Source: Anabaena sphaerica FACHB-251 (GTDB lineage: Bacteria > Cyanobacteriota > Cyanobacteriia > Cyanobacteriales > Nostocaceae). Taken from it: 64,000 bases of DNA. Every line of letters starts with the position of its first letter. The stretch's first letter is position 1. The notes under the pieces were generated by a model. That model ran no database searches and was not told the DNA's origin. It saw nothing but the letters and a program-made list of their open reading frames with translations. The DNA is taken from contig NZ_JACJQU010000004.1 in NCBI RefSeq assembly GCF_014696825.1, forward strand, positions 344,985 through 408,984. Reading direction: 5' to 3'. Both the position numbers and the translations under genes were made by a program. This document shows, in pieces, positions 1 to 8,085 of this stretch.

Positions 1-383
1 TTTGTTTTTTGTTCAAGAACACTAAATTTAACTTGTGTATCTGTGATAGTAGGAATATGCACATAAACCGAAGGGTTAGGAGCTACGCTTGTTGTAATGT
101 TATTTATGGGTGCTATGGCCGTTATTTTGATTTTACTGGTATTAGTATCTGATGGTGTTGCTTCTTGGGCGAGGTTATCCAAGTCACAACCCCCTCTTCT
201 TCCTCCTGGTGCCGTTCTTTCTGGCGCTCCCCGGTCGGCTACTGGTGGAAATTTAATGCTAACTTGGTATCCTTGGGTTAATTGCGCTCTACTCTGAGTT
301 GATAAACTGGAGATGATGAATATAGCAGTTAACAATCTAACGACTAATTTTTTGGCGGTAAGTGAAGTATTTTTTCTCACCAT
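1..383 (-). CDS. DUF928 family protein (5' part; gene runs off the window)
   Basis: The minus strand is open from an ATG at 383-381 to the window edge, giving the first 127 residues. A basic start and a hydrophobic stretch (about residues 12-33, ending in a possible signal-peptidase site near SRAQ) suggest secretion. Next come a KFPP motif, a Pro/Gly/Arg-rich segment and GGCDL, then a beta-rich region with the phrases PSVYVHIP and QVKFSVLE. This order is typical of the cyanobacterial DUF928 family, whose function is unknown. The opposite-strand reading of this interval is a shadow. The C-terminal part lies outside the window. Confidence 0.7.
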   Translation of the reverse strand, partial: MVRKNTSLTAKKLVVRLLTAIFIISSLSTQSRAQLTQGYQVSIKFPPVADRGAPERTAPGGRRGGCDLDNLAQEATPSDTNTSKIKITAIAPINNITTSVAPNPSVYVHIPTITDTQVKFSVLEQKT

Positions 384-471
384 AAATATTGCTCTAAGCA
401 GATTATGAGAACAAGGGAATTTATTAAGATCTATGTACTAGATTTATTTGATTTAACTTGCTTAATTTGCT

Positions 472-993
472 TTATTCAGTAATCATACCGCTTTTTGGCG
501 GTAGTATATAGATAATTCCAGAAGCTATAGTTAAAATTACGGAAACCCAGAAGGCAATTAATGAAGGAAGTTGCCAAGCTGGTGATAAAGGTGCTATGAG
601 TAGGGCGATCGCAATGATTTGACTGACGGTTTTTAATTTACCCCAAATATTTGCACCAGTGATAGTAGTTTGATTAACACGCCAACCTGCGATCGCTAAT
701 TCTCGTGCTAAAATTACAAATACTCCCCAAGCTGGTATTTTTCCCAATTCAACTAACACCAATAATGGTGCAAGTACCAATAATTTATCTACCAATGGAT
801 CAAGAAATTTACCTAAATCAGTAATTTGATTAAGTTTCCTCGCTAAATAACCATCTAACCAATCAGTTAATGCTGCTATTAAAAATATAGTTAAACATAT
901 CCATTGGGCTTGGGGTGTGGGAATATATAAACCATAAAGTAAAAATGGTATTCCCAAAAGTCTTGAAAAAGTAATCAAGTTTGGTAGATTCAT
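472..993 (-). CDS. pgsA: CDP-diacylglycerol--glycerol-3-phosphate 3-phosphatidyltransferase
   Basis: This integral membrane enzyme makes phosphatidylglycerol phosphate, the precursor of phosphatidylglycerol, which photosystems need. The CDP-alcohol phosphotransferase motif DG-x2-AR-x8-G-x3-D-x3-D is complete (DGYLAR, then DLGKFLDPLVD). Several hydrophobic helices follow. A longer reading from TTG at 1041 exists, but I chose ATG at 993: the product then begins MNLPNLITFSR, as PgsA proteins usually do, and the TTG lies inside the tail of the upstream Uma2 reading frame. The length of 173 residues fits the family. Confidence 0.9.
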   Translation of the reverse strand: MNLPNLITFSRLLGIPFLLYGLYIPTPQAQWICLTIFLIAALTDWLDGYLARKLNQITDLGKFLDPLVDKLLVLAPLLVLVELGKIPAWGVFVILARELAIAGWRVNQTTITGANIWGKLKTVSQIIAIALLIAPLSPAWQLPSLIAFWVSVILTIASGIIYILPPKSGMITE

Positions 994-1025
994 GAAATTT
1001 TCAGGTAATGTTAAGTTGATGATTT

Positions 1026-1589
1026 CTATAATTTCAGCCAAGCAAATAATTGTCCCAAAGTCAAATGTAAATCACTAATTAAATCTGGAACTGGTAATAT
1101 ATCCGCTTCATTTTATAAATATATTGGTTGTTGATTTTGTGGATAAACTATAATATTACATTCTTCAGGATCAATTAACCAACCTAATCTAGTACCATGA
1201 TTTAAACAATGTAAAATATTTTTAGTAGGTTTAGTTGCACTTTGTTCAGGAGAAAGGATTTCAATTGTCCAATCTGGATAGGTATTAAAAACATTAGCAA
1301 TATTGCCTTTTTCATCTACGGGAATTCTTTTCCACGCAAATACAGCCACATCTGGAACTATGGAACGTCCACCAAAAGTACAGCGTAATTCTGGAAAAGC
1401 TAAAGCAATTTTTGGTGTTTCTACTAGATTATTAATAGCGTTAACTGATTTAGCTTGTAATCTGCTATGTTTACCTTGAGGCATGGGTTTTTGAATTATT
1501 TCTCCGTTGATATATTCGCTTGCTGGTTTAGTTTCTGGTAGTTGTAAAAATTCCTCTAAACTTAATTGACGGGTTGGTGTTGCTACCAT
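1026..1589 (-). pseudogene. Uma2 family (DUF820) nuclease gene interrupted by one in-frame stop
   Basis: The frame from ATG at 1589 encodes a Uma2-type PD-(D/E)XK protein: an N-terminal SLEEFLQLPE motif, then FPELRCTFGGRSIVPDVAVF and WTIEILSPEQS, then LGWLIDPEE. It stops at TAA 1115-1113 after 158 residues. The same frame continues for 29 more codons to TAG at 1028-1026, reading NEADILPVPDLISDLHLTLG and ending in a FAWLKL tail. That is the normal Uma2 C-terminus, so a single nonsense change truncates the protein. The catalytic core is intact, and a shortened active product is possible. Uma2 proteins are abundant in cyanobacteria and their role is unclear. Confidence 0.8.
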
Positions 1590-1706
1590 AATATTTTTAC
1601 CTCCTTTGTATTTAACCTCAAGTTTATCCTACAAAAGATTGCTAAATTAGGCTTTTAGTGTACTTGCATGGGATGATCTGTATTTTGAGATTATCCAAAT
1701 CATACT

Positions 1707-3113
1707 ATGACTGACAATACAGAATTTCGCATTGAACGGGACTCGATGGGCGATCGCCAAATTGCTAGTAATGTTTATTACGGCATTCAAACCCAACGCG
1801 CTATCGAAAACTTCCCCATTAGCGGTTTAAAGCCTTTAGCCACTTACGTAGATGCTGGGTTATATATTAAAAAAGCTACTGCAATTGTTAACGGAGAATT
1901 AGATTGTATTCCCGCAGATATCAGCAAAGCCATCATCCAAGCTACTGATGAAATTTTAGCAGGTAAACTCCGTGATCAATTCGTTGTTGATGTTTATCAA
2001 GCAGGTGCGGGAACTTCCCACCACATGAATATTAACGAAGTTCTCGCTAACCGTGCCTTAGAAATTCTGGGAGACGAAAAAGGCAACTACAAGCTGGTTA
2101 GCCCTAACGATCATGTAAACTACGGACAGTCCACTAACGATGTCATCCCTACCGCTATCCGCATCGGTGGTTTATTGGCACTTTCCCAAACCTTACACCC
2201 TGCTTTAGAAACAGCAATTTCCACCCTAGAAGCCAAAGCGGTTGAATTTCAAGATATTGTCAAATCTGGGAGAACCCACTTACAGGATGCTGTACCTGTG
2301 CGTTTAGGTGAAAACTTTCGGGCTTGGGCGCAAATTCTCACAGAACATCAAAACCGATTATACATTGCTTCTGGGGATTTGATGGTACTCGGTTTAGGTG
2401 GTAGTGCGGCTGGGACAGGAATGAATACCCATCCTCAATATCGTCAACGGGTAGTAGAAGTGCTTTCCCAACTATTAGAAATGCCTTTAGAACCGGCACC
2501 ACATTTGATGGCAGCGATGCAGAGTATGGGGTCGTTTGTGAATGTTTCTGGCGCGGTGCGAAATTTAGCACAGGATCTAGTAAAAATCTCCCATGACCTG
2601 CGGTTAATGGATTCAGGACCCAAAACCGGGTTTAAGGAAATTCAACTCCCTCCAGTGCAACCAGGTTCTTCGATTATGCCGGGGAAATATAACCCGGTGA
2701 TGGCAGAGATGACATCAATGGTATGTTTTCAGGTGATGGGTTATGATCAGGCGATCGCTCTTGCAGCCCAAGCAGGACAATTAGAATTAAATGTAATGAT
2801 GCCCCTCATTGCCTATAATTTAATTCACAGCATCGAGATTTTAGGGAATACAATTTCTGCCCTAACTAAAAATTGTATTCAAGGAATCACCGCCAACAAA
2901 GAAAGATGTGTAACTTATGCTGAAGGTAGTTTAGCATTAGTTACTGCCTTAAATACCCACATTGGTTATCTTAACGCTGCGGCTGTGGCCAAAGAATCTT
3001 TAGAAACAGGAAAATCTCTGCGTCAGATAGTTCTGGAAAAAGGTTTAATGACAGAAGCAGAATTAGCAACTGTCTTAGATTTGGAACAAATGAGCGCAAT
3101 CGTTCCTCTGTAA
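1707..3113 (+). CDS. aspA: aspartate ammonia-lyase
   Basis: The protein (468 residues) belongs to the fumarase/aspartase superfamily and is predicted to interconvert L-aspartate and fumarate plus ammonium in the cytoplasm. Superfamily motifs are in order: GQSTND near residue 140, SGRTHLQDA near 187, and the signature GSSIMPGKYN near 320, which carries the catalytic serine loop. The N-terminus (FRIERDSMGDRQI) and the length resemble AspA more than fumarase C, but class II fumarase cannot be fully excluded by eye. The ATG start is preceded by an AT-rich leader. A short palindrome follows the stop. Confidence 0.85.
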   Translation: MTDNTEFRIERDSMGDRQIASNVYYGIQTQRAIENFPISGLKPLATYVDAGLYIKKATAIVNGELDCIPADISKAIIQATDEILAGKLRDQFVVDVYQAGAGTSHHMNINEVLANRALEILGDEKGNYKLVSPNDHVNYGQSTNDVIPTAIRIGGLLALSQTLHPALETAISTLEAKAVEFQDIVKSGRTHLQDAVPVRLGENFRAWAQILTEHQNRLYIASGDLMVLGLGGSAAGTGMNTHPQYRQRVVEVLSQLLEMPLEPAPHLMAAMQSMGSFVNVSGAVRNLAQDLVKISHDLRLMDSGPKTGFKEIQLPPVQPGSSIMPGKYNPVMAEMTSMVCFQVMGYDQAIALAAQAGQLELNVMMPLIAYNLIHSIEILGNTISALTKNCIQGITANKERCVTYAEGSLALVTALNTHIGYLNAAAVAKESLETGKSLRQIVLEKGLMTEAELATVLDLEQMSAIVPL

Positions 3114-3118
3114 ATTAG

Positions 3119-3143
3119 TAGGGGTTTAGCATTGCTAAACCCT
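3119..3143. repeat. short palindrome GGGTTTAGCATTGCTAAACCC after aspA
   Basis: A near-perfect inverted repeat (arms GGGTTTAGC and GCTAAACCC) lies just downstream of aspA. There is no T-run, so it is not a classical terminator. A close copy occurs at 63567-63592 downstream of another gene, so it is a dispersed element or a shared 3'-end structure. Confidence 0.6.
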
Positions 3144-3162
3144 TGAGAAATTAAATACTTTC

Positions 3163-3254
3163 AGGACTTACGCAAAACAGAACGGAAGTAGGGGTAATTC
3201 ATGAATTACCCCTACGCAAGAATCAGGTTTTGAGTTCAATCTTGCGTAAGTCCT
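3163..3254. mobile_element. 92-bp MITE-like element, copy 1
   Basis: The terminal inverted repeats are AGGACTTACGCAA (3163-3175) and TTGCGTAAGTCCT (3242-3254). Inside is a 28-nt palindrome centred near 3202 (arms GTAGGGGTAATTC and GAATTACCCCTAC). A second copy of exactly the same length is at 11024-11115. There is no coding capacity, so movement would need a transposase from elsewhere. Confidence 0.8.
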
Positions 3255-3375
3255 AACTTTGTTTAAGCTCACGCAAAGACAAGGCAGCGCGTTGGGCGAC
3301 TTTGCTGACTTGAAGCGACTGCCGCGCAGAGGCGCAAAGATAATATAATTAAAATACTCTCTTGAGGTTAGAGTT

Positions 3376-3831
3376 ATGAAAACTATTCATGATTTAAAAC
3401 AACTTTACGAAATTGATGATTCTCAATGGTTAGAAGAAACTATCAAATTGTTGAAAAATCAGCAATTTCAAAAATTAGACTTAGATAATTTAATTGAGGA
3501 GTTAGAAGATTTGGGCAAAAGAGATAGAAATGCTGTTGTCAGCCTTTTAGAACAGATTATCCGTCATTTATTACTACTGCAATATTGGACAAGTGAACAA
3601 GAAAATAATGCGGTTCACTGGCAAGGAGAAATTTATACTTTTAGAACTCAATTAAACCGCCGAATTAATACCACCTTGCGTAATTATTTAGAATCTGAAT
3701 TAGATTCTATTTACAAAGATGCGTTAGGATTTGTGAAAATCAAAACTCAAAATTATGTGAATTTTCCCTCAAAATGCCCTTACTCCCTGGAGAAATTACT
3801 TGATATCGCCTGGGTTCCTGGTGAAATGTAA
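3376..3831 (+). CDS. DUF29 family protein
   Basis: This 151-residue protein has the DUF29 layout: an N-terminal helix ending in DSQWLEETIKLLK, then LDNLIEELEDLGKRDRNAV, then the helix ending in IIRHLLLLQYW, and a C-terminal FPSKCPYSLEKLLD. DUF29 is common in cyanobacteria and has no established function. No signal peptide or membrane segment is visible. The gene stands 36 bp upstream of the DUF362 gene on the same strand, so the two may be co-transcribed. Confidence 0.85.
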   Translation: MKTIHDLKQLYEIDDSQWLEETIKLLKNQQFQKLDLDNLIEELEDLGKRDRNAVVSLLEQIIRHLLLLQYWTSEQENNAVHWQGEIYTFRTQLNRRINTTLRNYLESELDSIYKDALGFVKIKTQNYVNFPSKCPYSLEKLLDIAWVPGEM

Positions 3832-3866
3832 TATAGTGTTATAGTATACGCAATTATTAATAATGT

Positions 3867-4838
3867 ATGCAGACACCAAAACCCGCTGTTAGTTTAATTA
3901 GGGCTAAATCTTACGAACAAGAGGCTTTAAGAGAATCCTTGACAACGCTGCTAGAACCTTTAGGGGGAATAGCCGCTTTTGTGAAACCAGGAAACCGCGT
4001 TTTACTCAAACCCAATTTACTCACAGGTTCTCGTCCTACTAAAGAGTGTACCACCCGCCCAGAATTAGTTCGTGCAGTTGCCCAAATGGTGATGGAAGTT
4101 GGTGGTAAACCATTTTTAGGAGATAGTCCCGCTTTTGGTAGTGCTAAAGGTGTAGCAGAAGCAAATGGGTTATTACCAATTTTAGAAGAGTTGAATATTC
4201 CTATTGTGGAATTTCACGGTAAACGTTACCAAACCGTCAACGACAATTTTAATCATTTGCTTTTATCAAAAGAAGCAATGGAAGTAGATGTCATTATTAA
4301 CTTACCCAAAGTTAAATCTCATATGCAATTAACTATAACTTTGGGTGTGAAAAACCTCTTTGGTTGTGTTCCCGGAAAAATGAAAGCTTGGTGGCACATG
4401 GAAGCGGGAAAAGATGCTAACCGCTTTGGGGAAATGTTAGTAGAAACTGCCAGGGCAATTAATCCAACTTTAACCATTTTAGATGGTATTATTGGTCATG
4501 AAGGTAATGGTCCGAGTGGTGGTGAACCTCGTGATTTAGGAGTTTTAGCAGCATCAAATAATGTATTTGCTTTAGATCGGGCAATGTTAGTAGTTCTCAA
4601 AGTTGATCCTCTGCAAGTTCCTACGATTGCCGCTTCTCAAAGATTGGGCATTTGTCCTGAACTCAGTGAAATTGAGTTTCCTAATTTATCCCCAGATTTG
4701 TTACAAATAGAAGATTGGCGTTTACCTGATCAGTTAATGCCGATTGATTTCGCTATGCCACGTGTGATTAAGTCCACCTTTAAGCATCTTTATATCCGCT
4801 TTATTAAAGAACCCATCAGTGCTTATGGTAAGGGATAA
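3867..4838 (+). CDS. DUF362 domain-containing protein
   Basis: The 323-residue product shows the DUF362 core: VKPGNRVLLKPNLL at the start, TRPELVRAV, GDSPAFGS, then INLPKVKSHMQLTITLGVKN and a LDGIIGHEGNGPSGGEP loop. Members are soluble proteins of unknown biochemistry, sometimes joined to ferredoxin domains. No ferredoxin-type Cys cluster is present here. The gene is probably co-directional with the DUF29 gene and is followed by a good intrinsic terminator. Confidence 0.85.
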   Translation: MQTPKPAVSLIRAKSYEQEALRESLTTLLEPLGGIAAFVKPGNRVLLKPNLLTGSRPTKECTTRPELVRAVAQMVMEVGGKPFLGDSPAFGSAKGVAEANGLLPILEELNIPIVEFHGKRYQTVNDNFNHLLLSKEAMEVDVIINLPKVKSHMQLTITLGVKNLFGCVPGKMKAWWHMEAGKDANRFGEMLVETARAINPTLTILDGIIGHEGNGPSGGEPRDLGVLAASNNVFALDRAMLVVLKVDPLQVPTIAASQRLGICPELSEIEFPNLSPDLLQIEDWRLPDQLMPIDFAMPRVIKSTFKHLYIRFIKEPISAYGKG

Positions 4839-4863
4839 AAATTGAAATAGAATTGAAAACTAC

Positions 4864-4902
4864 AGATACCTGACTTTTCAAATAAAAGGGGTATCTTTTT
4901 TT
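4864..4902 (+). terminator. rho-independent terminator after the DUF362 gene
   Basis: The arms AGATACC (4864-4870) and GGTATCT (4890-4896) form a stem, with an inner CTTTT/AAAAG pairing, followed by seven T residues. It lies 26 bp past the stop codon of the DUF362 gene. Confidence 0.8.
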
Positions 4903-5575
4903 ATGGTGAAAATTAATGGATTCAAAGGTTATATTTGATTTCTCGTTCTCATACTCTGTATGGTATGGAAATGAATTTTAGAAGGATATACCTTTAGGTA
5001 GAAGCAGAGTCTCTGGACAATATTCCCACTTAGACACTGGCAACGAGATAACGAGATAAAACTCCGTCTCTGGTGACACTTATTGTAATTTTCCGGAATA
5101 CTCGTATCCTTAACTGTATCTACAGTTGAGCGATTGAAAATACCAAATATGCTTTGGGTAGGTTTAGCTAATCTTCTGGTGAATCAAACCTCAGAATAAC
5201 GGCTCAATTAACCTAAACACAAGCATTTTCAGGTGTTAGACTGAAGAAAACTTCAGATTAACCTACTTGAATAGTCAAACGTGAAGTTAAATGCACAAAG
5301 TAATTAATAATTCTGTGACCGTGATCACTAAATCAGGTAATACTGATATAAATCAAGGCATTTTGTGAAAATATTAGTTACCCAATCAAGGATAAAATGA
5401 TTGATATTTCATCTGTAACAAAAATACCATGTATAAAAACCTTCTGTTCCACTTTTGGAACTGGATAAGCTTATTAAAAGCTACAGACTTTACCTGAGAA
5501 AAATAGCTAAAATAGGAATGAGACTCTCTTTTTGGAGAGTGTAACTAGAAGTGATAGGAACAACCAGAATTTTGT
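4903..5575. other. long non-coding gap
   Basis: No convincing coding sequence was found. The distal part holds a hairpin with arms ACTCTC and GAGAGT (about 5523-5539) and a possible -10 TAAAAT (5508-5513). Both are candidates for the leader of the small membrane-protein gene at 5576. The proximal part has stops in all frames and may contain decayed coding sequence that I could not identify. Confidence 0.4.
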
Positions 5576-5764
5576 ATGAATTCAAATAGCCAGTCTGCCA
5601 ATACTCCCGATACATATTCCCAACGTTTGGCAGACATTGTGGGAACTGCGATCGCTCTCGTAACCCTTACCCTACCGGTATTTATTATTTCCCACTATTC
5701 TTCACCTAATGTTCAGAATTATCAGCAAAACCTGACTTACCACTTAACCAGAAGCCAAAAGTAA
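5576..5764 (+). CDS. small single-pass membrane protein, unknown
   Basis: This 62-residue ORF has a polar N-terminus, one hydrophobic segment (about residues 20-41, IVGTAIALVTLTLPVFIISH) and a polar tail. Its HIP1 octamer in the coding region, clean ATG and hairpin leader support a real gene. I do not recognise the family. It resembles the many small thylakoid or plasma membrane proteins of cyanobacteria. A hairpin followed by T residues lies downstream. Confidence 0.6.
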   Translation: MNSNSQSANTPDTYSQRLADIVGTAIALVTLTLPVFIISHYSSPNVQNYQQNLTYHLTRSQK

Positions 5765-5845
5765 TAGTTTTTAAACTAAGTTTAATTGTGCTATAGCAAT
5801 TCTAAATTAAACGTGATGGCGCAGCATGGCCTTAGCCAGACAACA

Positions 5846-5887
5846 AGATCCCCGATTTCTTAAAGAAGTCAGGGGTCTGCGTTTTTT
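5846..5887 (+). terminator. hairpin with T-run; copy of the GATCCCCGACTTCTT palindrome family
   Basis: Arms related to GATCCCCGATTTCTT and AAGAAGTCAGGGGTC pair with a few mismatches and are followed by GCGTTTTTT. It can end transcription of the 62-residue gene. Relatives are at 16321-16382 and 35997-36027, so it is also a dispersed repeat. Confidence 0.55.
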
Positions 5888-5988
5888 GGACAAAGATTTT
5901 GGGAACAGATGCACAATTGTCCTAAAATCTTACACGGGGAACCAAACTGGGTTCTACCTAGATTAACTGTTAGCAAAGGAGTTTTGTT

Positions 5989-6501
5989 GTGGATTTATCT
6001 CTTATTCCTGCCCAACCTAAACCGGGTGTAATTAATGTTCTGATTGAAATTCCAGGCGGGAGTAAAAATAAATATGAGTACGATAAGGACTTACAAGCTT
6101 TTGCCTTAGACCGTGTACTTTATTCTTCAGTAAAATACCCTTATGACTATGGCTTTATACCCAATACCTTAGCTGATGATGGCGATCCGCTGGATGGTAT
6201 GGTAATAATGGATGAACCAACCTTTCCAGGTTGCATCATTGCTGCAAGACCAATAGGTTTTTTGGAAATGATTGACGGTGGCGATCGCGATGAAAAAATT
6301 CTTTGTGTTCCCGACAAAGATCCACGCTATGCCCATGTAAAATCCCTCAAGGATATAGCTCCCCACCGCTTGGAAGAAATCGCCGAATTTTTCCGTTCTT
6401 ATAAAAATCTGGAAAAGAAGGTGACACAAATTCTCGGTTGGCAAGATGCAGAGAGGGTTCAACCCTTAGTAGAGAAATTCATCGCGGCTGCTAAAAAATA
6501 A
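5989..6501 (+). CDS. ppa: inorganic pyrophosphatase
   Basis: This is a soluble family I pyrophosphatase (170 residues) that hydrolyses PPi from biosynthetic reactions. The signature [10 protein letters not shown] carries the metal-binding aspartates, and [14 protein letters not shown] and the distal DKDPRY/HFxxYK-type segment ([10 protein letters not shown]) are present. The start is GTG at 5989 with AAAGGAG 10-17 nt upstream; no ATG nearby gives a better N-terminus. The length matches bacterial PPases. Confidence 0.95.
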   Translation: MDLSLIPAQPKPGVINVLIEIPGGSKNKYEYDKDLQAFALDRVLYSSVKYPYDYGFIPNTLADDGDPLDGMVIMDEPTFPGCIIAARPIGFLEMIDGGDRDEKILCVPDKDPRYAHVKSLKDIAPHRLEEIAEFFRSYKNLEKKVTQILGWQDAERVQPLVEKFIAAAKK

Positions 6502-6561
6502 TAGATGATGGGTAATGGGGATCGGGGACTGGGGAGATGGAGAGATGGAGAGGTTAATAAA

Positions 6562-6596
6562 CCAATTACCAATTACCAATTACCAATTACCCGTTA
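6562..6596. repeat. heptamer tandem repeat (CCAATTA)
   Basis: Four perfect CCAATTA units and one degenerate unit lie between ppa and panD. They belong to the short tandemly repeated repetitive (STRR) class known from heterocystous cyanobacteria. The same heptamer recurs at 8058-8085. Confidence 0.8.
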
Positions 6597-6682
6597 CCGA
6601 TGTTACAATTTCAACAATGACCCATAAATCGGCTAAATAGAATCAAACTACTCCCGGTTGTTGCGGAACAACCCAAAACTAA

Positions 6683-7066
6683 ATGCAGCGCACTCTCCTT
6701 TTGGCTAAAATTCATAACTGTACCCTCACGGGGGCAAATATTAACTACGTGGGTAGTATCAGCATTGATCAAGTTCTTTTAGATAAAGCTGGTATTTTAC
6801 CTTATGAGCAAGTACAAGTAGTGAATAATGCTAATGGTCAGCGTTTTATTACTTATGCAATTCCGGCTCCAGCTAACTCAGGAGTAATTGAGTTAAATGG
6901 AGCGGCCGCACGTCTAGGCATTATCGGCGATCGCTTGATTATAATGACTTACGGGCAGTTTACACTAGAGGAGTTAAAACATTACTCTCCTACAGTTGTC
7001 ATTGTGGACGAAAAAAACCGGATGTTGGAAGTACGAAACTACGATGATCTGCTCAGTAAGCTCTAA
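6683..7066 (+). CDS. panD: aspartate 1-decarboxylase (pyruvoyl enzyme)
   Basis: This enzyme makes beta-alanine from aspartate for pantothenate and CoA synthesis. The 127-residue proenzyme contains the self-cleavage site GS in NYVGSISID (residues about 23-25), where Ser becomes the pyruvoyl group. It also has the conserved YEQVQVVN and NGAAARLG segments. The length matches the family. The gene is 11 bp upstream of the degenerate MBL-fold gene, so the two probably share a transcript. Confidence 0.95.
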   Translation: MQRTLLLAKIHNCTLTGANINYVGSISIDQVLLDKAGILPYEQVQVVNNANGQRFITYAIPAPANSGVIELNGAAARLGIIGDRLIIMTYGQFTLEELKHYSPTVVIVDEKNRMLEVRNYDDLLSKL

Positions 7067-7077
7067 TTTCAAGGAAA

Positions 7078-8013
7078 ATGTCAAATATTGAGCGTTCTGA
7101 TTCCCAAAGCTACGTCAATGATGAATTAACTCCTCCGCTTAATTACCTTGCTGGGGAGTTTTGGGTTAAATTTTGGGGTGTCCGTGGTTTAATACCCACC
7201 CCAAACAGTCATACCTGCCGCTATGGTAGTAATACTGCTTGTATAGAAATATATGTAGCAGGGCAACGCTTAATTTTTGATGGAGGTACTGGCTTACGCA
7301 TCTTGGGGAAAATGTGGCAACAACAACAACAACAACAAGAGCCACTAGAAGCCCATTTATTTTTTACTAACTGCCAATCCAACCGTATCCAAGGATTTCC
7401 CTTTTTTGCTCCGGCATTTGTTGCCGATAATTGCTTTCATATTTACGGTACAGCAGCTTCAAATGGTGCATCAATCAAACAATGCCTGTGTGATCAGATG
7501 CTCCAACCTCACTTTCCTTACCCTTTACAGGTGATGCAGTCAGAGTTGCTTTTTTATAATTTGATTCCTGGCAATGCAGTGGAACTAGGTGAAGTAAAAA
7601 TTAAAACAGCCTTAATTAATAAAGCTCAGAGATCAATTGGCTACAGGGTGAGTTGGGGAGACTATAGCATTGCCTACGCGACAGATTTACACAAGAGTCT
7701 TGATCTAGAAGAGCAAAACCAGATTTTACTAATTATTCAAGATGTTGATTTATTGGTTGTCAATGCTACCTATACTCCACCGACCGATAAAAATCATGAA
7801 TATGCTGAATTACTCTGGAAAACTCCAGTGGATTTAGCTCAAGCTGCTGGTGTGAAAAAATTGGTGATATCTCACCATCACCCAGATGATGATGATGATT
7901 TTCTGGACAAAATTCAAGACGAAGTTAAGTCTGCTCTTCCCAAGGTGTTACTAGCTTATGAAGGTATGATATTACCTGTAGGGAAGAGGGAACAGGTGAC
8001 AGGTGACAGGTGA
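7078..8013 (+). CDS. MBL-fold hydrolase-like protein with all metal ligands lost
   Basis: The 311-residue protein has the scaffold of cyanobacterial metallo-beta-lactamase-fold hydrolases: FWGVRG, then SNTACIE, LIFDGGTGLR and IQGFPFFAPAF. Where active relatives have HxHxDH before IQGFPFF, this one has N98-C-Q100-S-N102-R103. The later DATYT aspartate is N229. Only the distal HHHP is kept. A pseudoenzyme or regulatory role is likely; this is inference. It also has a run of seven Gln (81-87) and five Asp. The last codons (VTGDR and stop) are made of CAGGTGA heptamer repeats, so the native C-terminus may have been different. Confidence 0.75.
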   Translation: MSNIERSDSQSYVNDELTPPLNYLAGEFWVKFWGVRGLIPTPNSHTCRYGSNTACIEIYVAGQRLIFDGGTGLRILGKMWQQQQQQQEPLEAHLFFTNCQSNRIQGFPFFAPAFVADNCFHIYGTAASNGASIKQCLCDQMLQPHFPYPLQVMQSELLFYNLIPGNAVELGEVKIKTALINKAQRSIGYRVSWGDYSIAYATDLHKSLDLEEQNQILLIIQDVDLLVVNATYTPPTDKNHEYAELLWKTPVDLAQAAGVKKLVISHHHPDDDDDFLDKIQDEVKSALPKVLLAYEGMILPVGKREQVTGDR

Positions 8014-8020
8014 CAGTGAA
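7993..8020. repeat. CAGGTGA heptamer repeat overlapping a gene end
   Basis: Three perfect CAGGTGA units and one degenerate unit span the stop codon of the MBL-fold gene (TGA at 8011-8013). Related arrays occur at 43684-43704 and at the ends of the ftsX and CHAT genes. Confidence 0.8.
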
Positions 8021-8057
8021 GCCGAAAGGGAGCAGGGAGTAAGGGAGAAGATTTTTC

Positions 8058-8085
8058 CCAATTACCAATTACCAATTACCAAATT
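8058..8085. repeat. CCAATTA heptamer repeat overlapping the end of cnaT
   Basis: Three CCAATTA units plus a variant run into the last codons of the convergent cnaT gene. The composition is the same as at 6562-6596. Confidence 0.7.

Noticed and set aside
97..297. Plus-strand ORF of 66 codons
   Set aside because: It is the antisense reading of the DUF928 gene, whose minus-strand frame has a signal peptide and family motifs.
5415..5430. NtcA-like GTAACAAAAATAC before the 62-residue gene
   Set aside because: The spacer is N7 instead of N8 and no suitably placed -10 follows.
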